Of a stretch of DNA of 64,000 bases, positions 10,421 to 22,289 are shown one piece after another. Within the stretch, counting starts at the first letter, position 1, and each line of letters begins with the position of its first letter. Origin of the DNA: Sanguinoderma infundibulare (Eukaryota > Basidiomycota > Agaricomycetes > Polyporales > Polyporaceae); NCBI GenBank assembly GCA_032821775.1, contig JAVLRN010000001.1, positions 310,001 through 374,000 on the forward strand, in the 5' to 3' direction. The notes under the pieces were generated by a model. It was not told the origin of the DNA. It worked only from the letters and a program-made list of their open reading frames with translations, and did no database searches. A program made the translations under genes and the position numbers.

Positions 10421-12040
10421 AGCGAAATGCGGCTGCACGGAGTGCTGGCCGGGCCTCGACCTGTCACCTCGTTTCGTTTTTACAAGAATGCAATGGAGGA
10501 GGTTTGGTTAGCGTGGGTGGCCTTTTTCCTAGGGGGAGGGCTTGGGTCGGCCTGAAGAACGTCACGCAGAAAACCGACATTTTGGAAGCTGTGCTTACTT
10601 GCATTCTGGCCGTGGGCTGTACTCAATCTGCTGTCCCTTTGCTTGCCGTAAGCGACCAGCTTGTTTTTCCATACGTTCATGCACTGGCATTATACTCACT
10701 GCGCACTTGGGCTTGAGGTGTTGCCACACATCCGGGAACGAAAGGACGAGGGCTCGCGCAGGAGTTATGGAGGACCTCCTGGGTGGGAAGTCGAGCCACC
10801 ATTCGAGGACAGTATGTCAATCGGTGGAAGGGAGGGATGCCTATACCACGGCGCGTTCACTTCATTCTGGGAGTGCCGTGTGCAGATCCGATAGGAAGAT
10901 GTAGAGAAGTTCAACGTCTGAGACCCTGCACAGCCGATCGCACTGGTTATCGACCGACAGCCGCTGCTATATAGTGCAGGATGAGCCAGACTGAGCGTTC
11001 GGTAGAAGAGCCGGGTGATGATCGCGCGGAGGCAATGCACAGCGACGTATGTACTGATACCATAATGCTAAATGATCTCCGACCTCAGGCTCGTCGTCCG
11101 AGCAGGGTGAAGCAGGGAGGCATTACGAACGGTTGTAGTGTACACTGTACAGGCTTGCGAGAAGGAACAAATGGAAGGGAAACTCACCGCAGAGAATGCG
11201 CACGCTTCTCAGCGTGAATACCATCATCGGGAACGGACTGGACGAACACAGGAAGCCCGAGCTTGGAGTCGAATCGAGAGAATAACAGCGCAGAGAGTAT
11301 CCACGAGACGATACATGAACATGCAGCAGTGGAACTTGGTATGCGCAAGCACCGATGGGAGAGCGGAAGCATTTTCTCAGGGCAGGACCGTGACCGTCGT
11401 GGGAAGGCGGTGGGATGCGAGCGCAAGGACCGGGGAGAGCGAGCAGCCTTGACGGTCCCGCTTCGGTCAGATCTTTCGCACTCTCCATCTCTCCGCGCTC
11501 GCTTTGTCGATGCTCTACTCGTTCTCTGCCCATATCTTTCTCCGTCTTGACACCGATTCTCCAGCATGAGACACGCCGAAGCCCTCCGAGGATTACACGA
11601 ATGTTGATCCCCGCGCTGCCGCCTGCACCCGTTCAGCGGTTGCCTATCTGATGAAATATATGTGGCAGTCCTTATTTGTCTTCAGTCCGGGTTAGATGGA
11701 GAGGGGGATACTGGGCGTACTTATTCAGTGCCCAGTGGTTGCTACTGGAGGGATCCCATCTGGAGCGCGCAGAGGTCGACCCGTGGTGACTTTGACCTTC
11801 AAGTCACCTCGCTCCGCGGATAAGTGCCAGGTTCAGATCGACTGGTTTGACTCTACACTTTGTTAGAAGTCTGTCCTAGGTCATCACTCCCGCACGCCAG
11901 AGTCATGCACGGCCGTGGAGGATGCAATGAAATTTCCCGTCGCTCCGGCCTCGGATCGAACATGATGCCGCAGGCTACCCTTGCCCTTGAATTGGTGTGT
12001 GGTGTATTGTAGGATTATCGAATACTAAACATTCACAGCC
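10421..12040 (+). repeat. partial second module with deleted leader exon
   Basis: An abbreviated, rearranged module without ABC1 or DUF6533 coding sequence. 10720-10990 matches the post-DUF6533 block and ends in a TATA-like CTATATAGTGCAGGATGAGCC (about 10967). 11100-11560 matches the upstream region of the leader exon. At 11566 a leader exon starts ATGAGACACGCC and jumps straight to GAAGCCCTCCGAGGATTACAC, so the central codons are deleted and the frame is lost. 11830-12040 returns to spacer-type sequence leading into DUF6533 copy B. Confidence 0.5.
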
Positions 12041-12062
12041 TCCGAAGATGACGAACAAAGTG

Positions 12063-12068
12063 TATAAG
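12063..12068 (+). promoter_or_regulatory. TATA-like box of DUF6533 copy B
   Basis: TATAAG in the conserved context AACAAAGTGTATAAGTAC, about 120 bases upstream of the presumed start of DUF6533 copy B, at the same relative place as in the other copies. Confidence 0.45.
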
Positions 12069-12181
12069 TACGAGGGCCAAGCACGGCAGTCCTCGATCGA
12101 ATCCTCCCGCAATGTCCTCCGCCGGTATTCCACTCCAGGTTGCCAATCTGTAAGTGGGCAAATCATATATAAGTCTGCGAA

Positions 12182-14057
12182 ATGGTTGAGAAACCTTTTC
12201 ACCCCATGGCCAGGTTGCGTAATCACCAGTATTCTACCCTAATCACTCTCGGTGAGTACTACCCACTCAGACTCGACATGTTGGCGATCAAATAATTCTT
12301 CCGGACTTCCATTTCCAACCTTCTTGTCAGTCCTCTTCGTGTATCATTGGGCGACGCTCCTTGATCAAGAAGTGGAAACCTTTTGGACTCGGAAGGGTAA
12401 AGTGAACGGGGCGACAATTATGTATTTTCTGTACAGGTACATCGGACTGGGCAACTTCGTCCTCGTTACCATCGAGACTATTAATATCGTACCTCAATCG
12501 AATCGGGTATGTTGTCCTATTTAACTGCTACACGAAATCTGAACCTGATAACGTGAATTCTTGAAGGGGTGCGCAATACGTGTATGACTAGGCATACTTA
12601 CGGGTCCTGATTCTGGATTCCCTTTAAGGTGCACAGTAATGATGTTCTCGTGGGCGGCCGCATATGCCATCATCGGTTTGATAGCTGCAGGTAGGTTGGA
12701 CTGCACATATACAGCCTTGACGGTCGTTTATGATGCCATGATCCGCTAGCCTTCACTTCCCTCCGAATGTTCGCTCTGTCCAAGAAATGGCTGCTGTCTC
12801 TGGTCAGCTTCGCCATTTCTCTTGCACCACTTGTGATGGACTTGGCAAGTCACTCCCCTTCATTCGGATCAGGCTGATTCTGACTTTGAAGAAGGCCCGA
12901 AACTTCCATACCACCGGACTGGCTGCACCCGGAGGCTTTGGATGTACCGCGAACGGGGATGCGATAGCCGTCTTCTTATCCTCGGAACGGTAAGTTTTCT
13001 GAGTTGGCGTTGTCCTTGTAGAGAGTTAATAATCCATGTTAGCCGTACGTTACTCAAATCTTGAATACATCAACACTGTTGACACCCAGGGATTATGTGC
13101 TGCAGCCATTCTCACACTGGAGATCTTGACCTTGCTGGCAACTCTTCTGCCCGATGGTTTGCTCATTTACCTGACCTGGGTCGCTATATCTCCTGTCCGG
13201 GGAGCAAGACTTCGGGGTCTGAGCTCAGGGTCCCTGCTAGAAGTATTCTTGCGTAATGGTGAGTCGTGCTGTTTCAAACTGCAGTCATTGCCTCATGGTC
13301 GATATCTAGAGATCCTCTATTTCATGTGCGTCATCTCCAATCATCCCATCCATACGCATATTCCTAACGTCCGATGTCAAGTGTTATCATAGGAGTTCAA
13401 TCAGTTGAATTTTCTGCTCAGATGCTAGCCGTACGCCTAACCTCTCCCGTTAGCAGATGAGAGGTGCTAACAAGTTAACTGTGAAGTTTTTCACGCCCTT
13501 GGACTATACCTACATTTCCCCCATACCTGCGGTGTACGGACCGTCTCTCCTCTCCAGCACAGGCAGTCATCTGACGCGACTCGGATAGCATCCCCAACAT
13601 TCTTGTTTGTCAATTCCTGCTCGAACTGCAAGCGACCGACCTCAGGATGCGTGCAGGAGGATCTCAGCTCTCGAGCATCAACTCGCGCATCAACTCAGTT
13701 GTCTTCGATCGGGTCATCGGGGCGATCGGTCACGCCTCTGTCACTTCGGACAGGAACGACGAGGACGAGGAGCCGGGTGGCGGAGGGTCTTTTGTTGGGA
13801 ACGTGGATACATCCGGAGAGATTCCACAGGATCACACGACGGGCGGGATTCAGGGTGGGCTGGAAGACGGCGCCGTTTTCACGCGGCCACCCATAGAGCG
13901 AGTCAGAAACGAATCTCTCGATGGCGTGCGGTCGTCGACAGAGGCTGAAGCCAGGTGTAGCTCCACGGGGAGCTTGCAGGGCAAGTTCGGGGCGTTTTCG
14001 CGAGAAGGCCATGGAGGAGGGTTGGGCAGTGCGGATGGTCTTGTTCCAACTTCTTGA
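12182..14057 (+). CDS. DUF6533 membrane protein, copy B
   Basis: DUF6533-family gene with its start retained: MVEKPFHPMARLRNHQYSTL, then a GTGAGT donor. The next exon has LFVYHWATLLDQEVETFW and KGKVNGATIMYFLYRYIGL. Later exons carry a hydrophobic segment after KKWLLSLVSFAISL-type sequence (about 12785) and LLPDGLLIYLTWVAISPVRG (about 13148), ending FLRNG|GTGAGT. The final exon holds DSIPNILVCQFLLELQATD, a cytoplasmic-type acidic tail DRNDEDEEPGGGGS and an extended end. An indel removes the family's usual stop after the SSTEV region, so the frame runs on to 14057. The role is unknown; the family is predicted integral membrane. Not every splice junction could be verified, so the gene may be partly broken. 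Confidence 0.5.
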
Positions 14058-14079
14058 AGGGATTGCGTCGGACTGAAGA

Positions 14080-14860
14080 ATATTGCGCTGGAATGATTTT
14101 GTATAACTTATGCTTGCGCTCTGACAATATTTAAAAATGACCGTACCCACTTCGCGACGGAAACGATATCCCCCGTTCGCTTGACGAGATGGGACTCGCG
14201 ACACAGCCGGCCTAAGTCCCCCCGGGGCCCGCGGAAAGAGCCACTATGGGAGAGAAGCGGCGAACTGCTCAATTCGCGCCGCCATGTGTGACATTATCCT
14301 CTTCGGCGTCCGAGTGTATGTGGCCAGAGCTTCGAAGTGATCGAGGCGGACAGCATCATCGAAGTACTCCGCCAGCTGCTCGACATCGCAGTCGGAAACG
14401 CCATCACTCACCTGGGCGGGTTTTTGATGATATCGCGCGATCGTCGTGGGCTTCGGGTTGGAATCTCACCATCATCCGCGAACGCAAGGACGAGGGCTTG
14501 CACATGAACTATGGGCCACGAAGTTGAACCACCGTTCGATGGCACCCAGCACGTCCATCGGTCAGCACACGGGATCCAAGACAGGGACCCGTTCCTATCG
14601 CTACGTTTATGTCCATTCCGGCCGTGTTGACGATATTGCGGCGTTGACCGCCTACGATTCTCCGCGCCGTGGACTGCCATGCGGGGTTCCATAGGAAGAT
14701 CTATAGAGAAGTTGGACGTACGAGAACCACGCTCACGCCGGATACGAGATGCTGCTATGTCGGGTGAGCGGGTGGACAAGAAGACAGGAAAAGGCGCAGT
14801 CAGCATTTGCACAGTGTGCGCTTCAGCCATGGTACGCGGAGCTCCGCATTGCGTGCTTCT
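14080..14860 (+). repeat. post-DUF6533 block, copy B
   Basis: Shares its first 480 bases with 7640-8190. The rest (14560-14760) resembles 10800-10950 and the minus-strand blocks at 33.6-33.8 and 46.6-46.8 kb, including ATAGGAAGATCTATAGAGAAG. No convincing gene is present. Confidence 0.5.
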
Positions 14861-14939
14861 CTGCTAGATACAATTCGGATGTCCAAGAGCCCGCCCTCGT
14901 CTCCGTTAATCACAAACTGAGCGCGAAACTCAGGAGAAG

Positions 14940-15059
14940 AGCCGGATGGGGAGCACTTCGCACCGCCGGTCGCGGAGGAGATTGACAGGCTCCCGGCGAT
15001 GCCTGTCCCGGAGTACTGCTTCGACGACGCGATGTGGCCGACTACGAGAGGAACCTAGG
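14940..15059 (+). pseudogene. F-box 3' relic, duplicated copy
   Basis: Second copy of the plus-strand F-box tail found at 800-1086, here reduced to the last codons (frame reading LPAMPVPEYCFDDAMW then stop). It marks the left boundary region of the second 2.4-kb F-box segment. Confidence 0.5.
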
Positions 15060-17350
15060 ATCTGATTCACCACATGTATACATCGAAAGCAGCAGAGAAT
15101 CCTGCGTCCAGTGCGTCGTAAGCCTATGAGATCGTTTCAAGTCCCCAACTGAAGGCAAACGGTTAGTCAACAACTGGAGAGAGAAGACTCGGGTAGTTCG
15201 AACAAGGTATTTACCTTTCCTACCACAACGCCCCTGCGACCATCTTCCTGAAGTCTCCTCCGGGTCCAGCCCGAGGCTCGTGACAGATCCCCGGAAGGGG
15301 AATGGTGGGACATCGGTCCACAGTCTCGACGATCACCTCCTTGAAGTACTTGCCCAGGTTGTCTACCTGATCCTTGTCAGGAACGACAGCCCGCTCGGTC
15401 TGCACCACCAGGCGCTCCAGATACCGATACGGGTTCGGGTCCGACCGCAGCTGATTCATCATCTTTGAGAACGTCAATGCTTGCAGCACATACCCGCCGC
15501 CGCTCCCCTGGTCCGGCTCGTCCAGCTGCGGGTCGCCGTCGCGATACACGACCCGAAGCGTCTTCAGCAGCGGCGAGTTGAACGTGGGACTGTCCGCGCT
15601 CGGACACAGGCCGAGGTCGGGCTCCATGACCTCCTTCCCCTGCCGCGAGCGGTAGTGCACGAGGACGATCGTGTCGAGCAGGTGCAGCGCTGCGATGACG
15701 CCCGCGATGTTCTCCGAGTGCACCTTCCACCGCTCGTCCCCGTGGGTCACCCAGACCTCGCGCACGGCCCAGAACGTGTGCGCAGCGTCGGCGAGGATGT
15801 GATTCAGTCACTGCTGGACGACGAGCTTGCGCGAGTGTGCGAGGTACGACACGATGTGGAACGCGCGCTGTTGCGTGAGCGCGGTCACAGAGACGGTAAA
15901 GTCGACCGTGACGAGGTCCCGGTGGCCCCCGAAGGCGAGCGTCCGGATCGGTCCTTCGATGCACTGCGTGAGACGGGGCCCAGAGAGCACAGACCAGATG
16001 TCGAGCTGACAGTGGTAGTTCAGGACCTGGAAAGCGATTCTGTGCTTGGCTAAGGGGATGAGCGCGAGGTAGAACTTGAGAGTGTGCGCGTCCACGGCGT
16101 TCAGCGTGAGTCGACGGAGGCGCGGCAAATGTAGCGGCTCTGGGTCCTCGTCGAGCTCGTCGAGCCGCACATCATTGCCCAAAGCCAAAGCGACGAGATT
16201 GGGGCAGCCGCGCACCACTCGTGCTACTTTTCCGTGCAGACCGGGCATGTTGATGTTCCAGACCGCGAGGTGGGTGAGATTTGGCAGCGGGACTTCGGGG
16301 AGCAGCGGGACTTCATTGATGTACAGGTCTCGGAGGGAGTCGATGGAACCTGGAGGGAGTGGAAGGGTATGGGTGCACCATTTCGACAGCGAGCCGGCTC
16401 GGCCGTCGAAGGAGTACGACCTCAGAAGGGGGCTGTCATGGGAGAGCAGGGATTCCAGGTACTTCATATGTCGATGACCGACGTCGGACAGGTGGAGCTC
16501 TTGTATGCGGTGGGCATGTGCAGGGTAGAAGCTGTCCATAAGCTTCGTGAACTGTTTGGAAGGAGAAAGGAGAATCCGAAGGGGTACGCTCCCGTTCCGC
16601 GACATCAGCTCGGATATGAACTCTTGGGAGGAGAAAATCTCCAGTGCGGCTGATGCGATCACCGTCGACCAGAGTAAAGGGCTTGAAAGTGCGACTTCTC
16701 GCAGCTGGCGGCAGGTGTGGGTGACGGGAAGAAGCATCGAACTGTCCAGAGCTCGAGACTGCCAAAACGGTTGGAACGTGTACCCCTCCTCCGAAAGCGT
16801 ATAGTCTATTGGATCGGGAACATACTCCATGATCTGAAGCAGGATTTCGACGGGCAGGTTGAGTAGCGGTGTACGACTGTTCATGGTCGTGCGCAAGATT
16901 GAGACTGAGGCCGTCAAGACCTCGTGACATAATTCAACCTGGAGACAGGTAAAATTCAGTGAATGTTTAGTGCACCGGGTTAAATCAAAACCAACCGCAT
17001 CGTCACTGTGTGCAAGACACCGTTAATATACAGCGTCCTCCTTCATCATGTTGCTCGACGACGTGGCACGTACGTCATGCCCTCCGCGTCTCCTTCAAGC
17101 CGGCCAAGGAGAAGCCACGCAATATCCTCCGTGCTTAGGGATGATAGATCGACCAACATCGATGGTCGTTCACAAATCCTGGAGAAGAATGAAAGCCTGG
17201 AGATTGCGGTTATGGTCAAGGTTTGCATGTCCGACCAAGCGATTATAATCGATCTTAATCGATACGGCGTTAATAGCTTTATATAAAGTCTTGTAATTAT
17301 TACTAACTCGGGTTAATAATCAAATTGGCGCCGTCCCACTACTTCCTTTG
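14945..17350. repeat. F-box segmental duplication, copy 2
   Basis: Same-orientation copy of 970-3350, displaced by about 14 kb, so it encloses the plus-strand module array with copy 1. Differences are scattered substitutions, plus a small insertion (TATA at 17281 and sequence around 17310-17330) at the right end. Confidence 0.85.
15220..16884 (-). pseudogene. F-box gene copy 2, nonsense mutation
   Basis: Almost identical to the F-box gene at 1248-2912 (MNSRTPLLNLPVEILLQIME), with a few conservative changes. A TGG tryptophan codon in the QQWLNHIL segment has become TGA (15808-15810 on this strand), cutting the protein at about 358 of 554 residues. The frame is otherwise open to the normal stop, so the mutation is recent. 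A truncated F-box protein with an intact N-terminal F-box could still be made, but the C-terminal half of the LRR-like region would be lost. Confidence 0.85.
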
Positions 17351-17684
17351 AAATTGAATCACTGGCGCCACCTCTGATCAGGCTACAACTACGCCCGCCC
17401 CGTACAAGCAGCACACCTATGGCAAAAGAGGCACTTATCAAACTGCTGTCCAGTCAAATACCGAAGGATGTACATTCCATGGAGTGCGTCTTGAAGTGTC
17501 CAGGCCAAACCTGTCGTGATCGCGGTGCTCATGTCCTTGATTGTCAGAACTGAGGAGGTACTGACTCAATACTCAGCCAAGGTCGCTCGATGCGCAAAGG
17601 AATCTCTAACTCATTTTTCGAGTGCTTTAGCTCCTCACCCTCAATCGGATCATTGGCGAGACCACGTCGCTCGTCCGTGAAGAG
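17351..17684. other. intergenic, promoter side of F-box gene 2
   Basis: Between the end of the duplicated segment and the next F-box gene. No coding frame or repeat is recognised, and no clear TATA box is visible just upstream of the ATG at 17685. Confidence 0.4.
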
Positions 17685-19406
17685 ATGAATGCGCGTCAGC
17701 CAATCTTCAAACTTCCCGTAGAGCTTCTCCATCGCATCATGGAATACGTCCCAGACTCGATAGAATCGCGAGGATCTGATTTCAAAGGATTTTGGACCAC
17801 GACTGCCGTCGTGACGTCCATGATCCTCCCTGCTGCGAGCACATGCCGACGTCTTCGCCAGGTCGTCCTCTCCGACCCTCTGCTGTGGAAGTCGGTGATC
17901 GTGTCGAAGAATAGTGTTTGGCGGGACCTCACTTCCACACTTATCCCAAGGAGTGAGAGCGTTCCGCTCGATCTCGTCTTCCGCTCCGATCTCACTCCCG
18001 AGATGCTGCCCGCCGACCTGGAGGCATGTTGGCCCGCAGTGGTCCTGCGTCTCCGCGAGCTTCACTTGGTCCAGGATTCCGGCGCAACGTTTCAATACCA
18101 CTGGCACAAAGCTTTTGAGATACCGTGCCCGAACCTTGAATCCTTCTGCTTCTACGACCGCACTTCCCGCTGGACCGTCAGGCCCGATCCGGAGGTATTT
18201 CCTCTCTTCGAACATGGGAAGACCTGCGCCGTCAAACACCTGTCCTTGCACCGCTGCTGGTTTTTCCCCCAGTGTCACCTTCTGCATCTCACACACCTCG
18301 CCCTCTGCACCTTTTCGATTCATCATTCCGTCGTCCCCGGAATCCTGTCTCTGCTCTCCAACGCCCCTAACCTCGAAAGCCTAGTGTTGCGCCGTCTCGG
18401 TGCGGACCGTTACAAATTCCCAAACACAGAAGCAGTAAAATGCCCTCCCAAACTCAAGCTGGATCGCCTCCAGCGTATTTTGATGGATCAGGTGTTCGGC
18501 GACCTGTGCTCTTTGTTGCTCACAATCTTCCCAACATGCACGCAAGGGTACTCTCTCCAGGTCCTCGCCCTTGAGGACGTCACGCACCCCCTCAGAGACT
18601 TCATCCGCTCATACACCCACGGCAGTGCGACGTCGCTATGCATCTGCACGCACCTCCACCACACGGACCGGATCCAAGCCATCGACTTCCAAACCCTCTC
18701 CCTCACCGCCTCGGGCCCGACGGCGACCGTCCGCCTTGGGACGCGTCCGGTACGCCACGGCTCGTTCCCGAATCGCGACAAGTTGCGCAACTGGCTCGGG
18801 CGCGTGTTGCACGACAAAACGGCCCTCGCGGCCGTGCGCGAGGCGTGGATCGTCGACGTGCCGTTCAACCAGTATTACGACGGCTATGACGACCCCGTCC
18901 GGATCGCGGTCGGCGCCCTGCCCGCCGTCGAGACCGTGTGCATCGCCGTGGACCACTTCCGGTACCCGGATGCGGAGCCGGACCTGCGCCTCCTCCCGAC
19001 CCGCGACCCGAGCGCAAACGCGGACGAGGCCGCCGAGGCCGAGGCGAGCGTCCCTCCGCTTTTGAAGACGGTGCGGATCGTGCACGGGTACGACTACGAG
19101 CTGGCGGGGGAGAGGTGGATCGAGGACAAGGCGAACAACCAACTGGTCACTGGTATCGCGCCCGAGCGGACGCGGCTGAGCCTCGTGCGGATGATCGGGC
19201 AGCTCGAGTCTGGCGCGTACGGGTACCTGGAGCATCTCGAGCTGGTACTTGCGCCGTTCCTCATCGTTGCGGAGGACGAGTGGGATCGAGTGAGGGGGTA
19301 CTTCAATACGGCGGTCATCGAGTGCTCGCGGGACCGCCCGGCGATGCCTCTACCGGACTATTGTAGGGAACCGATGGCTTGGCGGGGAGAGATGTGGGAT
19401 ATGTAA
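17685..19406 (+). CDS. F-box protein 2
   Basis: Intact single-exon gene of 573 residues. It starts MNARQPIFKLPVELLHRIME, a clear F-box (LPxELLxxI), followed by a long leucine-rich region (LRELHLV, LTHLALCTF, PNLESLVLRRL) typical of basidiomycete F-box/LRR-like proteins. The inferred role is substrate selection in an SCF ubiquitin ligase, with substrate unknown. The C-terminus has the family signature RPAMPLPDYC. It is clearly diverged from the 1.2-kb F-box gene but shares its architecture, so it is an older paralogue. The third codon position is strongly GC-biased in the second half, which also opens long antisense shadow frames. Confidence 0.87.
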   Translation: MNARQPIFKLPVELLHRIMEYVPDSIESRGSDFKGFWTTTAVVTSMILPAASTCRRLRQVVLSDPLLWKSVIVSKNSVWRDLTSTLIPRSESVPLDLVFRSDLTPEMLPADLEACWPAVVLRLRELHLVQDSGATFQYHWHKAFEIPCPNLESFCFYDRTSRWTVRPDPEVFPLFEHGKTCAVKHLSLHRCWFFPQCHLLHLTHLALCTFSIHHSVVPGILSLLSNAPNLESLVLRRLGADRYKFPNTEAVKCPPKLKLDRLQRILMDQVFGDLCSLLLTIFPTCTQGYSLQVLALEDVTHPLRDFIRSYTHGSATSLCICTHLHHTDRIQAIDFQTLSLTASGPTATVRLGTRPVRHGSFPNRDKLRNWLGRVLHDKTALAAVREAWIVDVPFNQYYDGYDDPVRIAVGALPAVETVCIAVDHFRYPDAEPDLRLLPTRDPSANADEAAEAEASVPPLLKTVRIVHGYDYELAGERWIEDKANNQLVTGIAPERTRLSLVRMIGQLESGAYGYLEHLELVLAPFLIVAEDEWDRVRGYFNTAVIECSRDRPAMPLPDYCREPMAWRGEMWDM

Positions 19407-19439
19407 GAGCAGTATCATACGTTCTACAGCCGCCGTGGG

Positions 19440-19830
19440 CCTCATGGGCATAGTAGCTTTGCTCGGTTCGCTAACTTATTAGCAAAAGTGCAACCTGCCT
19501 GCAGGGCTATGCAGGGTTTCGCCGGATCCGACCATGAACTGTAGGAGTCTGTAGGAATTAGCTGTGAACGATGAAGTCCAGCAGGGGACAGGCATGTGCG
19601 ACAAATCATTGTAGAGTGCTGTAATGCTGCCAACGGGCTCGAAATGATTAGAGAGAAATGTAGTTGTTCATACGGATACCGTAAATCACTGCAAAGTGAT
19701 GCAATTCATCCTCGGCGTGCAGCCAATTATTGCAGAGCAATACAGCAGGTATAGCCCAGGAGAAATCCTTCAGAGATATTCAGTGCAGTAGGACCTGGGC
19801 GCACAAGAGATATTAAAGAGAGCGTGGGTC
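19440..19830. repeat. CTGYAGG-type motif cluster, left
   Basis: A non-coding stretch dense in short related words: CTGCAGGGCTATGCAGGG, AACTGTAGGAGTCTGTAGGA, TTGTAGAGTGCTGTAATG, ATTGCAGAGCAATACAGCAGG and GTGCAGTAGGACC. The words CAGGGCTATGCAG and AACTGTAGGA recur in the same orientation at 22489-22530, on the other side of the DUF4419 gene. It resembles a degenerate interspersed repeat rather than a simple tandem array. Confidence 0.5.
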
Positions 19831-20200
19831 CCACTGTGTGCGCGAGTGGACACGGTCACATGGCCAGGCTGTCCTCATCCGCGCGGAAGCATCTGACTCC
19901 CTCTCTTCCCAATGACATGCGCCCTCGACTTCCCCATAAAACGAGCCCCGTGCTCCCCATCAATCTCAGAGTCGCTTCGATTGACCTCTTACATCCTCGA
20001 TCTCGCAGCCCCATCCAACATGTCCACCAGGAACGGCCTCACTCAGACGAGGGTTGCAGGGCGACTCGCACCAACCTGATGAGGCCCGCAAAACCCCCAG
20101 CCTTGAGCTCCCAACCCGCACCCAAGAAGGCTGCAGCAACCGCGGCCAAGAAAACACCGACTGCGACCAAAAGAAGCCCCCCACGCCCAAGAAAGCGTCA

Positions 20201-21877
20201 ATGACAACGAAGAAAATGGCTGCCTCCAACGGCGGGCCGAAGGCTGCGTCAAAGCCTGCTCAAAGTAAGCCCTCTCTTATCCCGCCTCTGGACTCTAGCG
20301 ATGAAGAGGAGGCGGACTAGAACGCCCCCAATGTTACGGGACATGGCGAGGGCAGGGCGGAGGATGGGCAGGATGAGGACGAGGGAGAGGACGAGGATGT
20401 ATCCATCCAGCTCCTTCGCAGGCTGGATCACAAAGCCTTGTAAGTCCTCCAATACCAGCTACCATGTACATGGCTGTATGCGCGCATATAGTGAGGATAC
20501 CCGGGCGTACCTCAGGATCGAGAAGATATATCAGGATGCCCGCATTCTCGACCGCCATATGATATCTCGCCAGCCTGGTCTTCAGCACAGGAGGCGCGGA
20601 GCCGGTCCAGGTCCAGGTCCCGCGGTGTCGACCCCTCCCTCGTCGACTGCGACTTCACCACGTCCACGCCCAAAGACACGACCATCTGCGCCATGATGAC
20701 CATGTCCTCGCTCAAGTCCTACTTCGACTACCGCATGCGCTGCATGTGCGGCATCCCGTCCATCACACTCCAGGGCGAGCGCGCAGACTGGCAGAAGCTC
20801 CTCGACCACGTCACCGGTCCCGACGGCAGCCTGCCTGCGCTCAGCACGGAGCCCGCGGCGTGGGTGCGCATACTCGCGCCGATCCTCGAGTGGTTCGTGC
20901 ATGCGTTCGACGGTGTGCCAGACTTGGAATTCTGGGGGGACGTCGCGTACGCGCACCCAGTGTTCTATGGGCCGCATGACATGAGCGGGTGGATCACGGC
21001 GTTTTCGGTGTGGGACTGCGATGGGAGGTGGCAGGAACGCCCGCTGGACGAGGTCACGAACCCGAGGGAAGAGAAACATCTCAACCCAGATGGGTCTGTA
21101 CCTGTTTGGTGATTCCTGCATTTCGCCGCTGATGGTCTATCCTCTGCCACATATACGCGCGTTGCAGAGGAGCGTGAGCGGCGCTACGTCATCAACGGCA
21201 TCTCGTACCCCGCCCTCTCGCAGACCCAGATCACGCAGGGCTTCTGTGAGGTCGACGTCCTAGTGGACGACAACAAACAGTTTGACTGCATGACGGTCGC
21301 TGGGCACGTCACGTTGGTCGTGTCCGGCTCGAAGACTGACCAGCATCCGGAGACCCTCAGCCCGAGCCCAGAATGGTTCATCTTCGTGAAGGGGAAGCGA
21401 GAGGACAAGCTGGAGAAGCTGCGAAGGCGGTCGCCAATGCCCCCGACACCGCGGGACCTCTTCAAGAAGACCAGCGAGCGCGCCATGGTGCGCGAGGCGG
21501 CCGCGCTGAAGAAGAAGCCTGCTTGCCCCTCGAACGACACGCATCTCACGGACAACGAGGACGGCAACCGCACCGGTCACAGTGCAACCAAGAGCGGTGG
21601 GGAGGACGGCCAGAACAACAATGACGAGGACAGCACGAACAACAACAGCGGCGAGGACGGCGCGAACACCAACGGCGACGAGGAAGGCACGACCGGGAGC
21701 GGGGCGGGAGGTACCAAGCGCAAGGAGCCGGACACCGAGGCCGCGGCCCTCCAACCGGGGATGAAGCGTCACTGCCCTACGCCCAGGAAGAAGCAGCAAG
21801 AGAATGAGCTGGCTGCGGACACCGAGCATCCTCAGAACACTGCGCGCGAGGACATGGATGAGATGTATTCAAAATAG
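20201..21877 (+). pseudogene. DUF4419-domain protein gene, damaged N-terminus
   Basis: The reading frame from about 20567 to 21112 matches the DUF4419 family: FTTSTPKDTTICAMMTMSSL, YFDYRMRCMCGIPSITL, a WVRILAPILEWF segment, LEFWGDVAY and SGWITAFSVWDCDG. After an intron of roughly 70-90 nt comes RYVINGISYPALSQTQ and FDCMTVAGHVTLVVSG, then a low-complexity acidic tail rich in Asn, Asp, Gly and Thr ending EDMDEMYSK. Upstream, a lysine/proline-rich stretch and an acidic EDGQDEDEGEDEDVS stretch lie in one frame but are split by a TAG at 20318. The N-terminal half of the domain expected in DUF4419 proteins was not found. Either the upstream exon model differs or the gene is truncated. Function unknown. 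Confidence 0.6.
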
Positions 21878-22289
21878 AGTATGCACACCAGCTAGGCTTC
21901 CTGATCTCGTCTCGCTGACCTCGCGCTGCCTTCAGGTCCTCCATGACGGCCTCCTTACTTCAGCAGTACAGAGGATCTCATTAAACGCCTCGACCTCCTC
22001 CCTGCCCATGCTTTCTGTTCACTCTCTTGATGACTCTATCTGTCCTCGCCTGTTCTCGATCTGGCTGTCGATTCGCAAGTGCCTCGCTCTCTTTTTGTCT
22101 GCGGCGTTCTTAGGCTCTCTTTCTGGTGATGTCTACGGTCCACAAATCGCGTGCTCGCGCGCGCTCTCTTTTCGTAATAGATGCCGTGATGTATTGTTGC
22201 TCCGCCCGCCAAAATTGATGACTTTGGCCGTTATTAAATTCCGTGTGCATTGCCTGGCCGTGGGCGAGTACCAGAGCAATGCCTGCCAT

